64,000 bases of DNA, taken from positions 16,400,501-16,464,500 of the forward strand of contig NC_071336.1 of NCBI RefSeq assembly GCF_027744825.2, written 5' to 3'. How positions within the stretch are numbered: the first letter of the stretch is position 1; each line of letters starts with the position of its first letter. The notes below the pieces were generated by a model. It had not been told where the DNA came from and did no database searches. It saw only the letters and a list, made by a program, of their open reading frames with translations. The position numbers and the translations under genes are program-made. The DNA is from Synchiropus splendidus. Taxonomy: Eukaryota; Chordata; Actinopteri; Syngnathiformes; Callionymidae. Shown here one piece after another: positions 24,869 through 37,600 of the stretch.

Positions 24869-27800
24869 GTGAGTATTCCCACTATTCTTACCTTTCCAAT
24901 CTGTGTGAGTGCTGCTCTGGGGTTATAAATCCCTAAAAGTTTCATTCAGTTATGACATTGACAAACCCAGAATTTAAGGTCTCCTTTACCTTTGAGGTTC
25001 AGCAGCTCAGAAACACGACTCTCAATTCCTAAAATGAGTTCCAGCCTTTGTACATGCCTTTGAGAGAACCCAGGATGGGAAGGAGATTTAGAAATGTTTT
25101 TCAGAAGTTACTTTCCCTGCTTGACTGTAATGGATACGCCCAAGGTTTCGGAAGGCTTTTAAAATATTAAAAGTTTTAGATAAGGGAGTGTTAGCCAGGG
25201 CTTTTGATCTGATAAAATATTTATTTCTGCCAACAAGTGTTCGAACAGGGTTTCACAGATATGTCTTAAGGTAATGACACCATGGAGCTGTTTTGAGAGC
25301 AGTAAAGGTGAAGCAGCTCAGACATGCCATTCAGAGAAAGCATTAACCTCCGTGGTGGACATGTGGAGTACAATTGAAGTTCAAGGCCAGCAAAGGTTGC
25401 ATTGCCAGGACTCCTGTTGTGATTCTTTTGGACCTCAGACAGGAGCTGAATGCTGCTCTGTGATCATGAGAGCAGATGTTGTTCAGCCAAGGGACCGTGC
25501 ACCTTTCGATAGGGTCAAGGGTAGGGTGCCCTATGTGTCCACATGTGAAGTGTAAGGTCAACTTTAGCGTCAACATTGGTCCACTTGAAAATTGCCACCA
25601 TTTGAGTGTGTAATATTTTGTACGTGTTTGTCACTTCTATAAATCGCTATCTTTTGTGGAAATATCATCTCTTGGTCTCCCTTCTGGCCTCACCTCAACT
25701 ATAGCTTGTGCTCCTCATTGTCTTTACTGTCCAAAAAACACGAGATAGAGGCAAGTCTACCAAACTTGACTTTGACTCTTTCAGACTGTAATGTGAAAAA
25801 ATTGGAACTCCAATTCATGGTTGTTCTGCGCTAGCTTTTTCTTTTTTAATCCCATAAAACTATAGTTCTTGAATCTCTGCATGTTTTAGCCACTGAGAGT
25901 AACACACGACTGACATGGACGTGGTTGCTGGGTATTGGCAATGTTCATTAAAACCTCCGCTGTGGTCTCCAGTTTTGCTGGGACTGTGAATGTGGGTCAG
26001 GGAAAGAAGGACGTGATCTGTAAAAATTGCTTTGATGACGCGACTTACTGGGAATGTTATTTTATGTTCTGGGCCTCTCCCACTGGGCCTGAAGATGGAA
26101 GTCAGCCAGGGGGAGCATGGTGAAATTGTTTATATCTGACTCATGAATGAAGGTAAAAAAAACCCACATTCATAATCTAAGCCTTTTCTCTGCCGATTGA
26201 ACTCTTTCCTTCGTTCTTCGTCCAAACGCATCAGCCAAATATGAAATTATGATGTCAAAAATAAATCTCTGGGTTAATGGGGAACTTGCAGAGCTTAAAC
26301 TTCTGCCAAGATCTTTGAAACATTTCCCAAGAAGTCTGTGTAGTTCTGAAAACATGTCAAGTTTTAATGACATCTTCAAAAATCTGCCAAAATTGGAGTG
26401 AGGCTTGAAATGGAAATTAGATTCCTCTCAACTCTCTTTCGATGATGAACATACACAAAGAATGAAAAAAGAGTTTGACACAGTTTTAATCTTCGCTGGA
26501 TCAGCATGTGGCGTTTAGGCTCCAGCAGACCAGGTCAATGCTTTCTATTGTTATGTTTTACTCAGTGGTCCACTTCAGAGCTCTCAGTCTAAATCTATTC
26601 CAACACTTTTCAATCATGACAAGTCTGCTCACCCTCAGTGAACCTCAGTTTCCAGTGACCTTGTTGCATAGTCGTCTGTCATTCTGTAGCCTGGGAAAAA
26701 CCCACTAGGAAGCCAGTTTTACTGGCAATGGAAAAATAATGTGGTGGTCGTATTCTTTTTTTTTTTAAGCTAACAACTGCCAAAAAATGACTTTTTATAT
26801 ATCCAGGGGTCATATAGTTCAAGGGACCACATATGGTTAATCGTTCTCCATAGTGGTAGATGACATGAATTGCAACCTCAACTAACGGCGAAGTAGGAAG
26901 TTGTGTCACATGGTTATAATGCAGCAATAACATCTTACCAAGATGAGGTTTATTTAAGCTTCTCGTATCGTTTCGGAGTTAGTGAGATTTGTTGTTGTGA
27001 TTTTAGTATGTGAGATTTGATCCTGTTTAAACCTCTACAACAGCTCCTCCAATTCTCAGCGCTCGCACAGGCTCAAAAAAGAATCAAGGAGCCCGAACAA
27101 AGTCGTGAGATAAAAGGATTTTTTTTGCCTTTCATATGGGGTGTTTCCGATCTGGTGTGGAGGCAGCGTTGTGTTGACAGAGAGGCCCAAAGCAGAGTGC
27201 ATTGTGCATCCTTCACGGTCCTCTGTGAGGTCCTATCTTAAAAAGCACTGTCCTACTCTACTGACATGAGGGAGCGCTGACATTTGAGTCTTATTTCACT
27301 ACATTTGGCAAAAATAGCTGGAACCAGCCCTTATGCTGGGGAGAAAACCAAATCACATCGCTGCACGAAAGCATGACATTACAATCAAGCTAAGTAGTGG
27401 AAGGCGGGCTGACTGACCACCGTCTGAAGAAATGCTCACTGCTGACAAGCTACATGTCCGATCTGAAAAAAGTGTTTGTAACAAGACAGATGAGGCCATA
27501 ATACTTACGAGGGATATTTTGCATCAAGTGTGTTGCTGCTGTCTCTACTTGGGGTTGTCAGTAAGTTAATATATTTCTGTAAGGTGAATGCATTTGTGGC
27601 ATGTTCCCATTTGGGTTGTGTTGTTACAAGTGTCTCATGTTAGAGATTACAGATGACCTACTGCTGACATTTGCTGTAGCTCTTGACACGTTCTTTTTAA
27701 CAATACTAAAGATGACCTATGTCCCCCCGTAGCTTAACTTTCGTGTTTCAGACTTCAGACCTCCATCTGTTGTAATTATGAAGAGGATGAGTTAAGAAAC

Positions 27801-28199
27801 AATTTTTTAGCCACACTCCTCCCGTACGAAACCTTCTGCAGAAGGTGACCAAAATACTGTGCATTATATGTGTATTCATGTAAGTCATTCTGGTGCTTGA
27901 ATATATGTCAGTCTTTCAACCTAAGATGGCTTGATGGAGTTACGCACTGACAGACGACAGTGAGGTCACTGATCAACTTAAACAGTGTAATCTGGACCAC
28001 AAGATTGGAATACAGAAGAAAGGGAACCTCCAAGACCTCAGGTGTCCGTGGTGCAAGAAAGTAATATGCGTGTTGTCTGGTTAAGGGCTACCTCTCGATG
28101 TTGCAGGTTAGCTACGCACCCCGTCTAACCCCCGTTTCAGAGCTGAAGGTCACTGCCACAGCTGGATTGCAACATGGTGCGATATTTGGTAAACTTGTG
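24869..28199. other. First part of the 20.8-kb ADAM intron, no gene seen
   Basis: Starts at the exon A donor. No recognisable repeat, RNA gene or exon. Frames of up to 93 codons (25274-25555) have no domain and no paired splice context. Confidence 0.5.
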
Positions 28200-28300
28200 G
28201 GAATTGTGGCCTAGTGGTTTGCACTCTCTGGACAGGTTGGTGACCTATCCAGAGAGTGCACTCTCTGCAACCCTGAACAGGACTAAGGGGTGGTTTACTT
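28200..28300 (+). repeat. Repeat fragment containing a tight 18-bp hairpin
   Basis: TGCACTCTCTGGACAGGT (28220-28237) and ACCTATCCAGAGAGTGCA (28243-28260) are reverse complements except for one position, with a 5-nt loop. The flanks GTGGCCTAGTGGTTTGC and GCAACCCTGAACAGGACTAAG (quoted in part) look like the head and tail of a fish SINE/LINE-type repeat in which GACCTGTCCAGG and GCGACCCTGAACAGGA normally occur well apart. The stretch is thus probably a rearranged repeat remnant rather than an RNA gene. Confidence 0.5.
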
Positions 28301-31029
28301 GACTATATGTTAACCAGAAAAAGGGACATGTCTCACATGCTTGCTCTTTATTTGATCTTGTTCCCTCCTCATCTATGGCGAGATACCAAGTGAGATGTTT
28401 TTACTGTTTTGATATTTGAGGTTTTGTTGGTATAATAAAATGTGAATGCCAGTGTTTTATTAAGAAAATTTGCCAAGTTGTCTTTGCTTTTCATGGACGG
28501 TCTTCCTGCCTGGCAGATCATCTCCACTCTAGATAGACGAGGTTTCCAAGCAGCAAGTGTCAAAAATATAACGCCTTCGTATTTTCAGGGACGCACACCA
28601 TCTCTTGTTTTACGCTTAAAAAAACTCAGCATGCCATGCCTGGTGAGGGCACTGGCATTGACTACATATGAAGTCAATGTGGGTTGGGAATCATTGGCAG
28701 CAGGGTATACACTGAGAACTGGATGTTCACAGTGCTGTAAAGACAAAGCAGAGGTCAGCAAAAGTTTGTATCAGATTTCTGGACAGGGAAATCAGTTATA
28801 TTTGAGGGACATTTAAGCTTGTGGAAACACAATTGTGGAAACATGACCGTTCAAAATGGGAAGTGGAAGTGGAAGAAAACTAAGTTGTAAAGTTTGGCAT
28901 TCCAAGATTCCAATGATTTAGCTGCACAATAATGCAAAGCGTGCAGGAGTTCAAGGGACTTTGTATTCCATTCCAATACAACACCATATCTGTGCCTACT
29001 TGTAAACAAAAACAACTCCACAGAGGGGGCTTTATCACATGAGAGCCGGTTAGTTATGAATCAAGCACATTTGCTGATTAGAAATTTCTATTAGTTAGTC
29101 TTCGCCTGGATGGCGCCAGTGTTATCGGAATTCAGCGAAGAGCCCCCTCAAAACTCCTGCCGTTGCACTTATTGAAGGCAGAAAGGAATTAGAATTGCAA
29201 ACAATCTCCGTCTGTGACAAAGGTTAGGGTATGAAGAGGAACATTTTATGCAGATGTGGATCTTGTAGAGCCTGCCCCGAGGCGTGATGTGTGCTGCCTG
29301 GTCCACGCTGAGGTGGAGGTGACGACCTGACAAGGTGTGAATGAGAGTGCCTCTGGAGAGAGTCAGACCTAACAACTTTTGTGGGGGAAAGCAGTTTAGA
29401 AGCACTCTCCTGGCAACGTTTTATTATCCCTTCTCCTTGATCGATTTTTCCCGAGGACCTAGTTTGTTTGAACTTGGCTGCTGCCCCTCAGTGTCTTCGC
29501 TTTAATAGTGATTCAAATCAATAATGAGCTTTGTTCTGTTAATCTGCTCTAATCCAGCCCGGAAAGTCATATGAGATGGTGACTGGCAGCTCTGGCACAG
29601 CTCTTTTAAAAGCAGAAATGTGAAGAAGGTTTCGAGTGTGAGCGAAAACGCTTTAACTTACGGTGGTTGAGCGGGAGACAGGAAATGAATTGTCCTTTAA
29701 ATGCTCAGTGGACTGTGGGAAGCCGTGAGACTGTGATGAGGGACTCGCTGGAGACTGAATGAACCTTCAGTGAGTGTTGGGCTGCATTTTGATTGAGGGA
29801 AGTCGATATTAAGACAGTAAGGGGAAGAGGGGGAACAGGTGAAGTAGAGTCGGTGGTGGTGTTGAGATTTAAAAAATGTATGAATCCACAGCCCTTCCTG
29901 CTACATGTGTTCAGGAGTCAGCAGTCCGAGCAGCTGTCCATCCCCTTAATCATCATAGTGGAGGCTTGGTTACAGGAGTGACTCATTCCTTTAACACGAC
30001 TCACAGCTTCACAGTTGTTCGCTATTGTATTAAAAAGACCGATCAGTGATGGTGATGATGCTTTTTTATTTGTTTACGAACAAAGCGTGATCACAGGGGA
30101 GCGTCAACAACATTGGAGCAGAATACAGACATTGTAGGAATGACTGCAATCCTTATGCATTCATGGAGTGTGGGGCTCTGATGCGCACATGCAGGGTCCT
30201 TTTCACAACAATGTTTGAATCCCTTTCGATTTTGTCACATCATTTGTCATTGTGTGGCCTTCTCAGTCCGAATATTGAGGACAGAGCAGAGCAAAGACTA
30301 AATCCTGTAGGGTTTTCCTGACATTTCTCACTTTGCCTCCCATTTTAAGTCACGGATTGACTGGTGGCCAAAATAAAATCCAACTTCACACACTTTCTAC
30401 ACTCATCCTACTCAATGGAAGGCGCCGAAACACCTGTTAGACTTAATCATCGGTTTCATTTCATTCTTTCATTTCAACTTTCCTTTGTTCATTGACAAAA
30501 TCACATGAACCTTCATGAAGCCAGGAAATACTCACCCTTATACTCACTACTACACTACGCTACTGTTGTCGCTTTCCTTTAGCATCCAGTATCACAATGT
30601 CCATATCTCAAATTGGAGGTGGGAATTCACTGCTTCAGCTTGTGTTCTATTAACCCTTTATGGATTAAAGCTGCAAATTTGCAACAGGCAACATTGCGGC
30701 ATTTAAACAAGCCAAGCTGTAAATATAAAGCCTGATGTAGTTACTACTTTACACAAGTAACACCCGACACCGGTTACTTCAGTCTTAGCAACACCTGATG
30801 GGCGTGTCTCTCAAAGTTTTGGATAGAGATTATTCACTGCCCTCTGGTTGAGGAGACGAGGGAGGTTGTAGTTTTGCAGTGGGGGCATATCAGAGAGAAT
30901 TTGACTTACTGAGGTTCTAAAGAGGTATATTCAATTGAAACTGCAAGAGACAGCAAGTTTGTTTGCCATGACAGTTCACAAGCGCCGTCGACAAGTGTTT
31001 TGACATCTCTGGGGAAGTCTGACATATAT
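28301..31029. other. Intronic DNA, no gene seen
   Basis: The 124-codon frame at 28442-28816 is the longest here. It has no recognisable motif and no splice-linked partner. Otherwise unremarkable sequence. Confidence 0.45.
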
Positions 31030-31176
31030 CGCTGTATCACTGATGCCAGAGGTCCAACTGTAGAGCTGCAGCTGTAACCGGGCCAAATAATATGCTGTCT
31101 AATGGTTCAAACTAATGGATCAAGATTGTTTTAGGGTTATATTGAAAAATGTCTCTGCACATGAAGAAAGAGTGCC
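31030..31176 (+). repeat. 147-bp direct repeat, copy 1
   Basis: Runs from CGCTGTATCACTGATGCCAG to ATGAAGAAAGAGTGCC. It is identical to 34479-34625 except for four substitutions confined to a 6-base stretch (31138, 31139, 31142, 31143), with no indels: 97% identity overall. It has no open frame of note and no terminal inverted repeats or A-tail. It contains the small palindrome AGAGCTGCAGCT. Not recognised as a known family. Confidence 0.9.
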
Positions 31177-34100
31177 TTTTTGCCTCTGGGGATGTGGCAC
31201 AGTCAAAACAGTGACTGAGGTAGCAGGACTGCGAAAAAAATGTGGATATAGTGGAAGCTGCTGGAGAAAATAAACTGCAAATAGTGGTGGTGATGCCCAG
31301 CCATCATCGTTGTTTGACTTGTATCTCCAGTGGACACATCCATAAAAGTTATGTAATTCACCTCAAACTGTTTTCGAGGTACAGCCTTTTGAAATAGTGA
31401 TATCAAGTGGAATATTGAATTGAAAAAATGGCAACTAAAGGGTTAAGTTGGTCTTTGTAAAACTGTCTTGAGACCTGATTGTGCTCCACAGGCTTTAAAC
31501 CCTCTTCCTTCAGTTATTCTGAGTGACTTTGTGTTGGTGATGGAGATGATCTGCAAAGGCTCCCAAAAAGTTTATTTATATTTTGAGTCAAAATTTCCCC
31601 ACCCACTTGATATATAAGATAAACTCACTTTACAAGTGACATTTGTGCAAGATGGAGAGGGACTTGTTTTATAATGATGCATCTTAAATACCTTGCTCTG
31701 TCGCATGTTATATGGACAGATTTTTTCCAGTTATTTCAAGGGTTTACCTTTTGTTGGAGGTTTTTTTTTTCCAGTCTACTCTCTTATTGCATTTTGTGCT
31801 TTTCTCTATGAGAGCAATGTCCAATGCTAACATTAAATAGGGCTGCAGCAAAACAGTATTAAATAGACATATAAAATGTGATGAACACTGAACAAACATG
31901 AATGACATTACAGATTATTGAGCCTGAAGACAATTAGTATGAGAATGATTTGTGACCCAAACAATACAAAGTTGTTGTATATAAACAGACTCAATATATT
32001 ATCGTGGGAACTGAGTTTATATCAATGACAGCTCCAGATGTACTCCTCATGCACTGCTGCTCGAATAGTTGGTCGACCTTGTATGCTTTTTTTTCCGATG
32101 GGAGCAGTGAACCTTGAATGTGTGACGGGCGCCAAAGCGCTGACAGAAAACTTCGCACATGGTTGACAGGACACAGACATAAGTTGCTGCCAATTAGGGC
32201 TAATGTGACAAACGTGCAGTTTGTCTTCGCTGGAGTGTGTGAGTACACAGTGTTGACAGGTCGAGTTTTGTTGTGACATTTTGTTTTCTGTTCATATTTG
32301 GTGCCTTCCACAGAGGAGTCGCTGCTCTGACTGACCGGGAGTGGAGGGAGGAGCAGTGGTTGTGATGCAGCCAAGAATCTTCCCAAATCTCTCATCTCCA
32401 TGAGTTGTGTGTTTTCCCTGGATTTCCTCTGGGCACTCCCGCTGTTTTAGGTGTTGCAGGATGATTACAGCATGGAGAGTTGTTGAGAGTTCAACACAAG
32501 GAAGCAGTCCCAGTCTGCAGGCGTCTTGTTTGTCCTCACCACTGCGTCACTTCGTACAGAGTCCACTGTTGAAACTGGAAGGCAGCGAATCATGTTTGTG
32601 TGATGGTAGAATGGTCAGTCAACGCACTCATTCATGATTGGTTTGTGGTGGACGTCATAGGTCTCTGTGCTGTGTCATTTTCTAGACTGATCTCCTGTTG
32701 TGCATCTCATAATCTGGTTGTCTCGAGTCATTTGAACAGCTCAAAAAGTGGAGTAGAGTCTCTACTCAGGTGTCAGCCTCCTTTTACGGCACATCTACAT
32801 TGACAGGACCATTTTGGTTGAGGGCCTTCAGTCTGATCTGCCGAAAAAAAGGCTATAATGTGTTCCCACACTGTCACACTGCAAAGCACAAGCACACAAC
32901 ACACCGCAAGCAGTATGGTAGCCACAACAACTCGTAACTCCAGCTGGACGGTCCCCAGTGATATGTCCTCTGTCTCGCCAAGGTAGCTTGGTATGTGGTC
33001 AGACGGACAGAAGAGTGACGTCACCGCAGCATAACAGGAGCGCAAACTCACATAAAACAAATTATTGTGAGCAAAGAGGCAGAAGTGTTTATGTTCTGCA
33101 TTACAGAAATCTGTATGGAAAAGCTCTTTTGTTCCCACCATCACTATGATCGAAAAGGTTGACCACTTATGAGGAAATTACATGAGTATATGTTCTAAAA
33201 TATTTTTATTATCATTTACTATTTTTAATTTAGTGTTACATATTAAGAGTCTAGTAGAGGAAATTTGCGTCCGTGTCCCTTGTTATTCTGAAAATGTACC
33301 GAACTGAAACTGTAAAACTAAAGCCTAAAATGTTTTTGTACATTTACACCCCTCCTGTTTACTCTTTTTCAAGGTTTGATTGAGAGGACGAAAGATGAAG
33401 TGAATGTGACAGGTAGTCGGTGGCACACAGCAGGAAGTATGTAACAGCTTGTGTTAAATTCCTTGGAGTTTGTATGACCCCCGCATGTCGCTTTGTATCA
33501 ACACAAAGTGTCGTGCTGTGGCTAAGTTGAATTCACAGTAGGCGTTAGTCTATGAGCTGTGAAGCAAAGAAAACGTACTGTATAGAAAGCGGAGCCAATG
33601 ACGGTGTTCTAAAGCAGCATGTATGGTTGGATTTCCAGCAATCACAATTCCAGTGTGTCCAGCGTATAAAAAGACCCGAGTGTCCATATCAGTAGGAAAA
33701 AAACATTTCCATCCAGGTTTGTACAAATACACAAGAATGAGCATTCTGATGTTTTCCAGCACATTAGAGGCTTGAGGGTGTTTAGTGCATGAGGCGACAT
33801 GTTGCAACCTGAAGCAAAAGGGGTCCATGTTTGTTGAAAACAAATCTAAGACGCTTACTCACAAGAATGTGTGTCTGGAAGTGAGCGTGACGCTAATGTC
33901 AATACGCGCAAGTTTTCTCTGTCAGTAGGGCAATGGGCCACTTCGTCTTTCTTTCTATTCGTCTTTGTTCCCTGCCAATGACTCACTGCCAGCTCTTGGC
34001 TCTGCGTCATTTGTAGACATAACCAGCAGCTGGCAGGGCTTCTTGGCCTGTTGTTTTGTTTCAGTTGGCCGATAAATACTGCTGGAACCGAGCAGTAAGA

Positions 34101-34478
34101 CATTAGCTGAGACAGAATCAGACAGAAACAGAGTGGCAGGGAAATATGTTATCTGTAACTTCGATCACAGTTTTGGGAAAGTGTTCTGGATTCTGGCTCG
34201 GGTTCATGAAAAATATTGAATGCAACCGCTTTTGCAAAGAGATTCCAGAGATTGATTCGGCCATGTCTCCGTCCCCCGCGTTTTTAACATCCATTGCACA
34301 GTACATTCTGGCTATATATGGGGTGAGCTTACACTAGAAACAGTTTTGTTCTGCTCATTAATAAGATTCTTGCTCTCAGTCACGTTATTGTTTGTCTTGT
34401 GGGTAGAATTTCACAGCTGACTGTAGAAACCCAAAAAAGGAGGGAGTTAAATTTGAAGGAAAAAGGTCTGAGACAAAT
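31177..34478. other. Intronic DNA between the two 147-bp repeats
   Basis: Contains overlapping minus-strand frames of 136 and 85 codons (31991-32401) and one of 123 codons (32773-33144), none with a recognisable domain. No long terminal repeats, integrase or reverse transcriptase signal is visible between the two repeat copies, so they do not look like the ends of one transposon. Confidence 0.45.
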
Positions 34479-34625
34479 CGCTGTATCACTGATGCCAGAG
34501 GTCCAACTGTAGAGCTGCAGCTGTAACCGGGCCAAATAATATGCTGTCTAATGGTTCAAACTAATGGATCAAGATTGTTTTAGGGTCGTAAAGAAAAATG
34601 TCTCTGCACATGAAGAAAGAGTGCC
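34479..34625 (+). repeat. 147-bp direct repeat, copy 2
   Basis: Same length and orientation as 31030-31176, starting 3,449 bp further on. The difference block reads CGTAAAG after TTTTAGGGT here, against TATATTG in copy 1. Sequence on either side of the two copies is unrelated, so the edges of the duplicated unit are sharp. Confidence 0.9.
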
Positions 34626-37600
34626 ATCTCCATCCCTCTACCCTCCCTAAGGCCCAAACAAAGGGCGCAGCAGGAGAAAACAAACTGTCCTCTCCCCACA
34701 ACTGTAATCTGCTGCACCAAAGTGCACCGTAAAATCCCGTCAGCCGCCATCATGGTGGCTTCAAGTGTTCTTAAATCTCAGCTGCACGAAAATGTCCTTC
34801 CAAATAAGGAAAGAGGAGCAAACGAGAATTGCAGAAGGGAGTCGTCATGATCTCATCTATTGTATAGTCAGTATCGAGTAACTAGAATGAGAAAATAAAA
34901 TTTCGGTTGTGCATTATATGGGTCTTCCACTCCCCATGTGAAGCATTTCTCCTCACGGCTTCAAAACCGACTTGAAGAAAATACAGCTGTTCATTTTCAC
35001 AAAATTGAAAAAATGTTTTATGACATATTGTTGTGAAATGTTTAAGTCTTATTTTAATTAATTATTTTAATTTAATTTATTTAAATGAAGCAGAGTGGAA
35101 ACTCATTAGACAACTCTGTTGGACTTTATTGAAAAATGTTGAAGAGGTGCATGTATGTGCTGGGTTTCCGCCAGCTATAAAGTAGCGTGGGGCACTGCTA
35201 CGGCTTAAATGAGATCTGCCACGGCATCATAAAAAAGATTGAATCTCACGTGAAATGCTCAAATGCATTAAAATGAAGTGGGTCATGGAGGTAGACATGA
35301 AAAATCCTGAAAGAATAATAAAGCCTGTTGCTCGCGGAACTCAAGTCGTGCATACTGGTTGGACATATGAAGAGATGGACTGCATCAGAAGAGCTCAGAT
35401 TGGACGCAGATTTGATTCTCATGATGAAAAACTAGTGCTTTTACTTTCATCAATTCAGTAAATTCTTTATCAGTCCTCGGCTGTGTTCCACACCATTCCG
35501 TTTTTTTCATTTGTATTGCCAAACCCTGGGCAAAACCCTTACGTGGTTGGTATTCTCAATATTATAGATGTAAATTCATGTTTTAAATAAACATTCTTTC
35601 CACTCAACTACAGTAGAGAGGCGTGATTAAGTGCTGTTATGTTTTGAGCCGCCACAGTTACTGAGTTTGACAATTGAGTCACAGGAACACTGTCAAAATA
35701 TCCTTGAACCTAAGAGCACTCCCAGTTTGTGTGAGTGAATTATTCTTTTGAATTTGTCTCACATCACAATGTCGGAAAAATATCTCTTGAGGTGTCACAA
35801 CCATAGGAGGTTGGTTGAGCGACTGGCAGTTTTAACTCAACATTCCTGCCTCACTGAAACACCTCCAGGCACAAAATGAGTTTAAGGTTTTCCTCACATT
35901 GGTGTATGACTAAAGTAGAGAAGAGAAATTCACTAATATATTGGGCGAATACAGCATTGAATGTCTCAGAGATCAGGAGCCTTCACTGGTGTCCCTGAAC
36001 TACAAATGCCAATCTGACTTTTGTTCTGTTCAGGTTAGTCACACAGCCGAGATCAGGAAACTTCAGCTGCTGCGTGTTGTTGAATTTGATGGCAATAAAG
36101 TGTGCTATTAAAAAGACAAAGAAAACATAAAAATACTCCTTTGATTTGGGATTAAGGTCTGGAAAAGTGTCCATTACCAGTGCAGAAGCTTTTATTTATG
36201 TTTGTGACTGGCAGTCTCACTGTACTTCTGGTCTGACGAATGACTTCCACTCTGGCTCATATATCCTGCACAATTACACTTCAGCAGACAGTTTCAAAAA
36301 ACAATATCACACAATGGTGAGAAAACAAGTGCATGCTGTCGAGTACCAGATGTGCGACTCGCAGGCCACATCTGGCAGTTTTTACTCCTTTTGGATGCAG
36401 TCTGTTTCATCAGTTTGGCAAATGGAAAAAGTATTGTTGCTGCATCTGTCAGTGGCTTGGCAATTGTTCATCAGTCTTTGTTGAGTGAAAAATGCCATTA
36501 TTTCTTTTATTGATTGAAGCAGCAGGTAATTCTGCTGTTGTTTCAATGCCTTGCTTCATATCGATCACAAAGGAGTGAAATAATGTTTTTAATTTACCTG
36601 AAATTAAACCTCATTTCCATCCATTGTCCCATCGTTTTCCGCTGAAATGAGGCTGGAGGGCGACTTGTTTGTCTCTCAGAAACCTCCTCCACATCTTGTG
36701 CATAGACATCCGCTCTCCAGCATGTCCAGGGTCGCCGGCATGAGACCTTTTTTTCTTGCTCCAAAAAATAAATATTTTGAAAATTGTTTCAATCCCTACA
36801 TATCCTTTACACAATCACTACAGAAAATACACATTGTGCTGGTTGTGTTAGAATCCAAATGTTTTCTTAGCTGCATTAAATCAACATGAATGGCTCCACA
36901 CACCTGGAATGCCCACTGTTTCGCTCACTGCACTGTACATTCTTGCCATTTTTTGTTGTCATTTTTTTCTGAAACAGTTTAACAAATCATGAGGCTGGCT
37001 CTCGGCTAGTTTCAAGTGATGGACATTGACTGTTTTGCCATTAAAGCAAGTTTCAGATGATTTTTTTTTTTGAATGAGTGAATTAGAATAGTATATTCCC
37101 ATCCACTTTTTCAGTCCAAAGAACTTAACAGGCATTCACATATTAATTATTGCTTGAAATATCTTCCCACACAGGTTGCCAGCTGTCAGGCAGGAGATAC
37201 AGACCATTAAAACTCTGTGGGAGCCAGTTTTATGGAAAAGCCATCAATGTTGAAATGCCCCCAAATATCTCAGGATGTCAGAAGAGAGTGTATTGCTTAA
37301 GTATGTTTGCAGAAGTTAAGTATTTGTACTCCTCAGTTGTTTCATCCAGAGTATATTGTACACACCGAACTTACAAGGACCATATTTTATTGGTGTAAAA
37401 ATAATGACTTCCTGTGGTATGTTGCGTGAGTGAGGAGGAGCACAGACCGTGGAGTTGCGATGTTTGATAGATATGTAATCCAGCTGGACTTGTAATTATA
37501 TAAAGCTGAGAAAATAAAAGATTCACTTCTACTCTCTGTCATAAAGTGCTGCTTCTGCCATGAGCACTTTTCTAGATTTAGTTCCGTGTCCTATCTGGGT

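Noticed and set aside
28200..28300. Possible tRNA or microRNA precursor (GTGGCCTAGTGGTTTGC plus hairpin)
   Set aside because: No full cloverleaf or B box can be drawn, and the stem is too short for a typical microRNA precursor; the flanks match repeat sequence.
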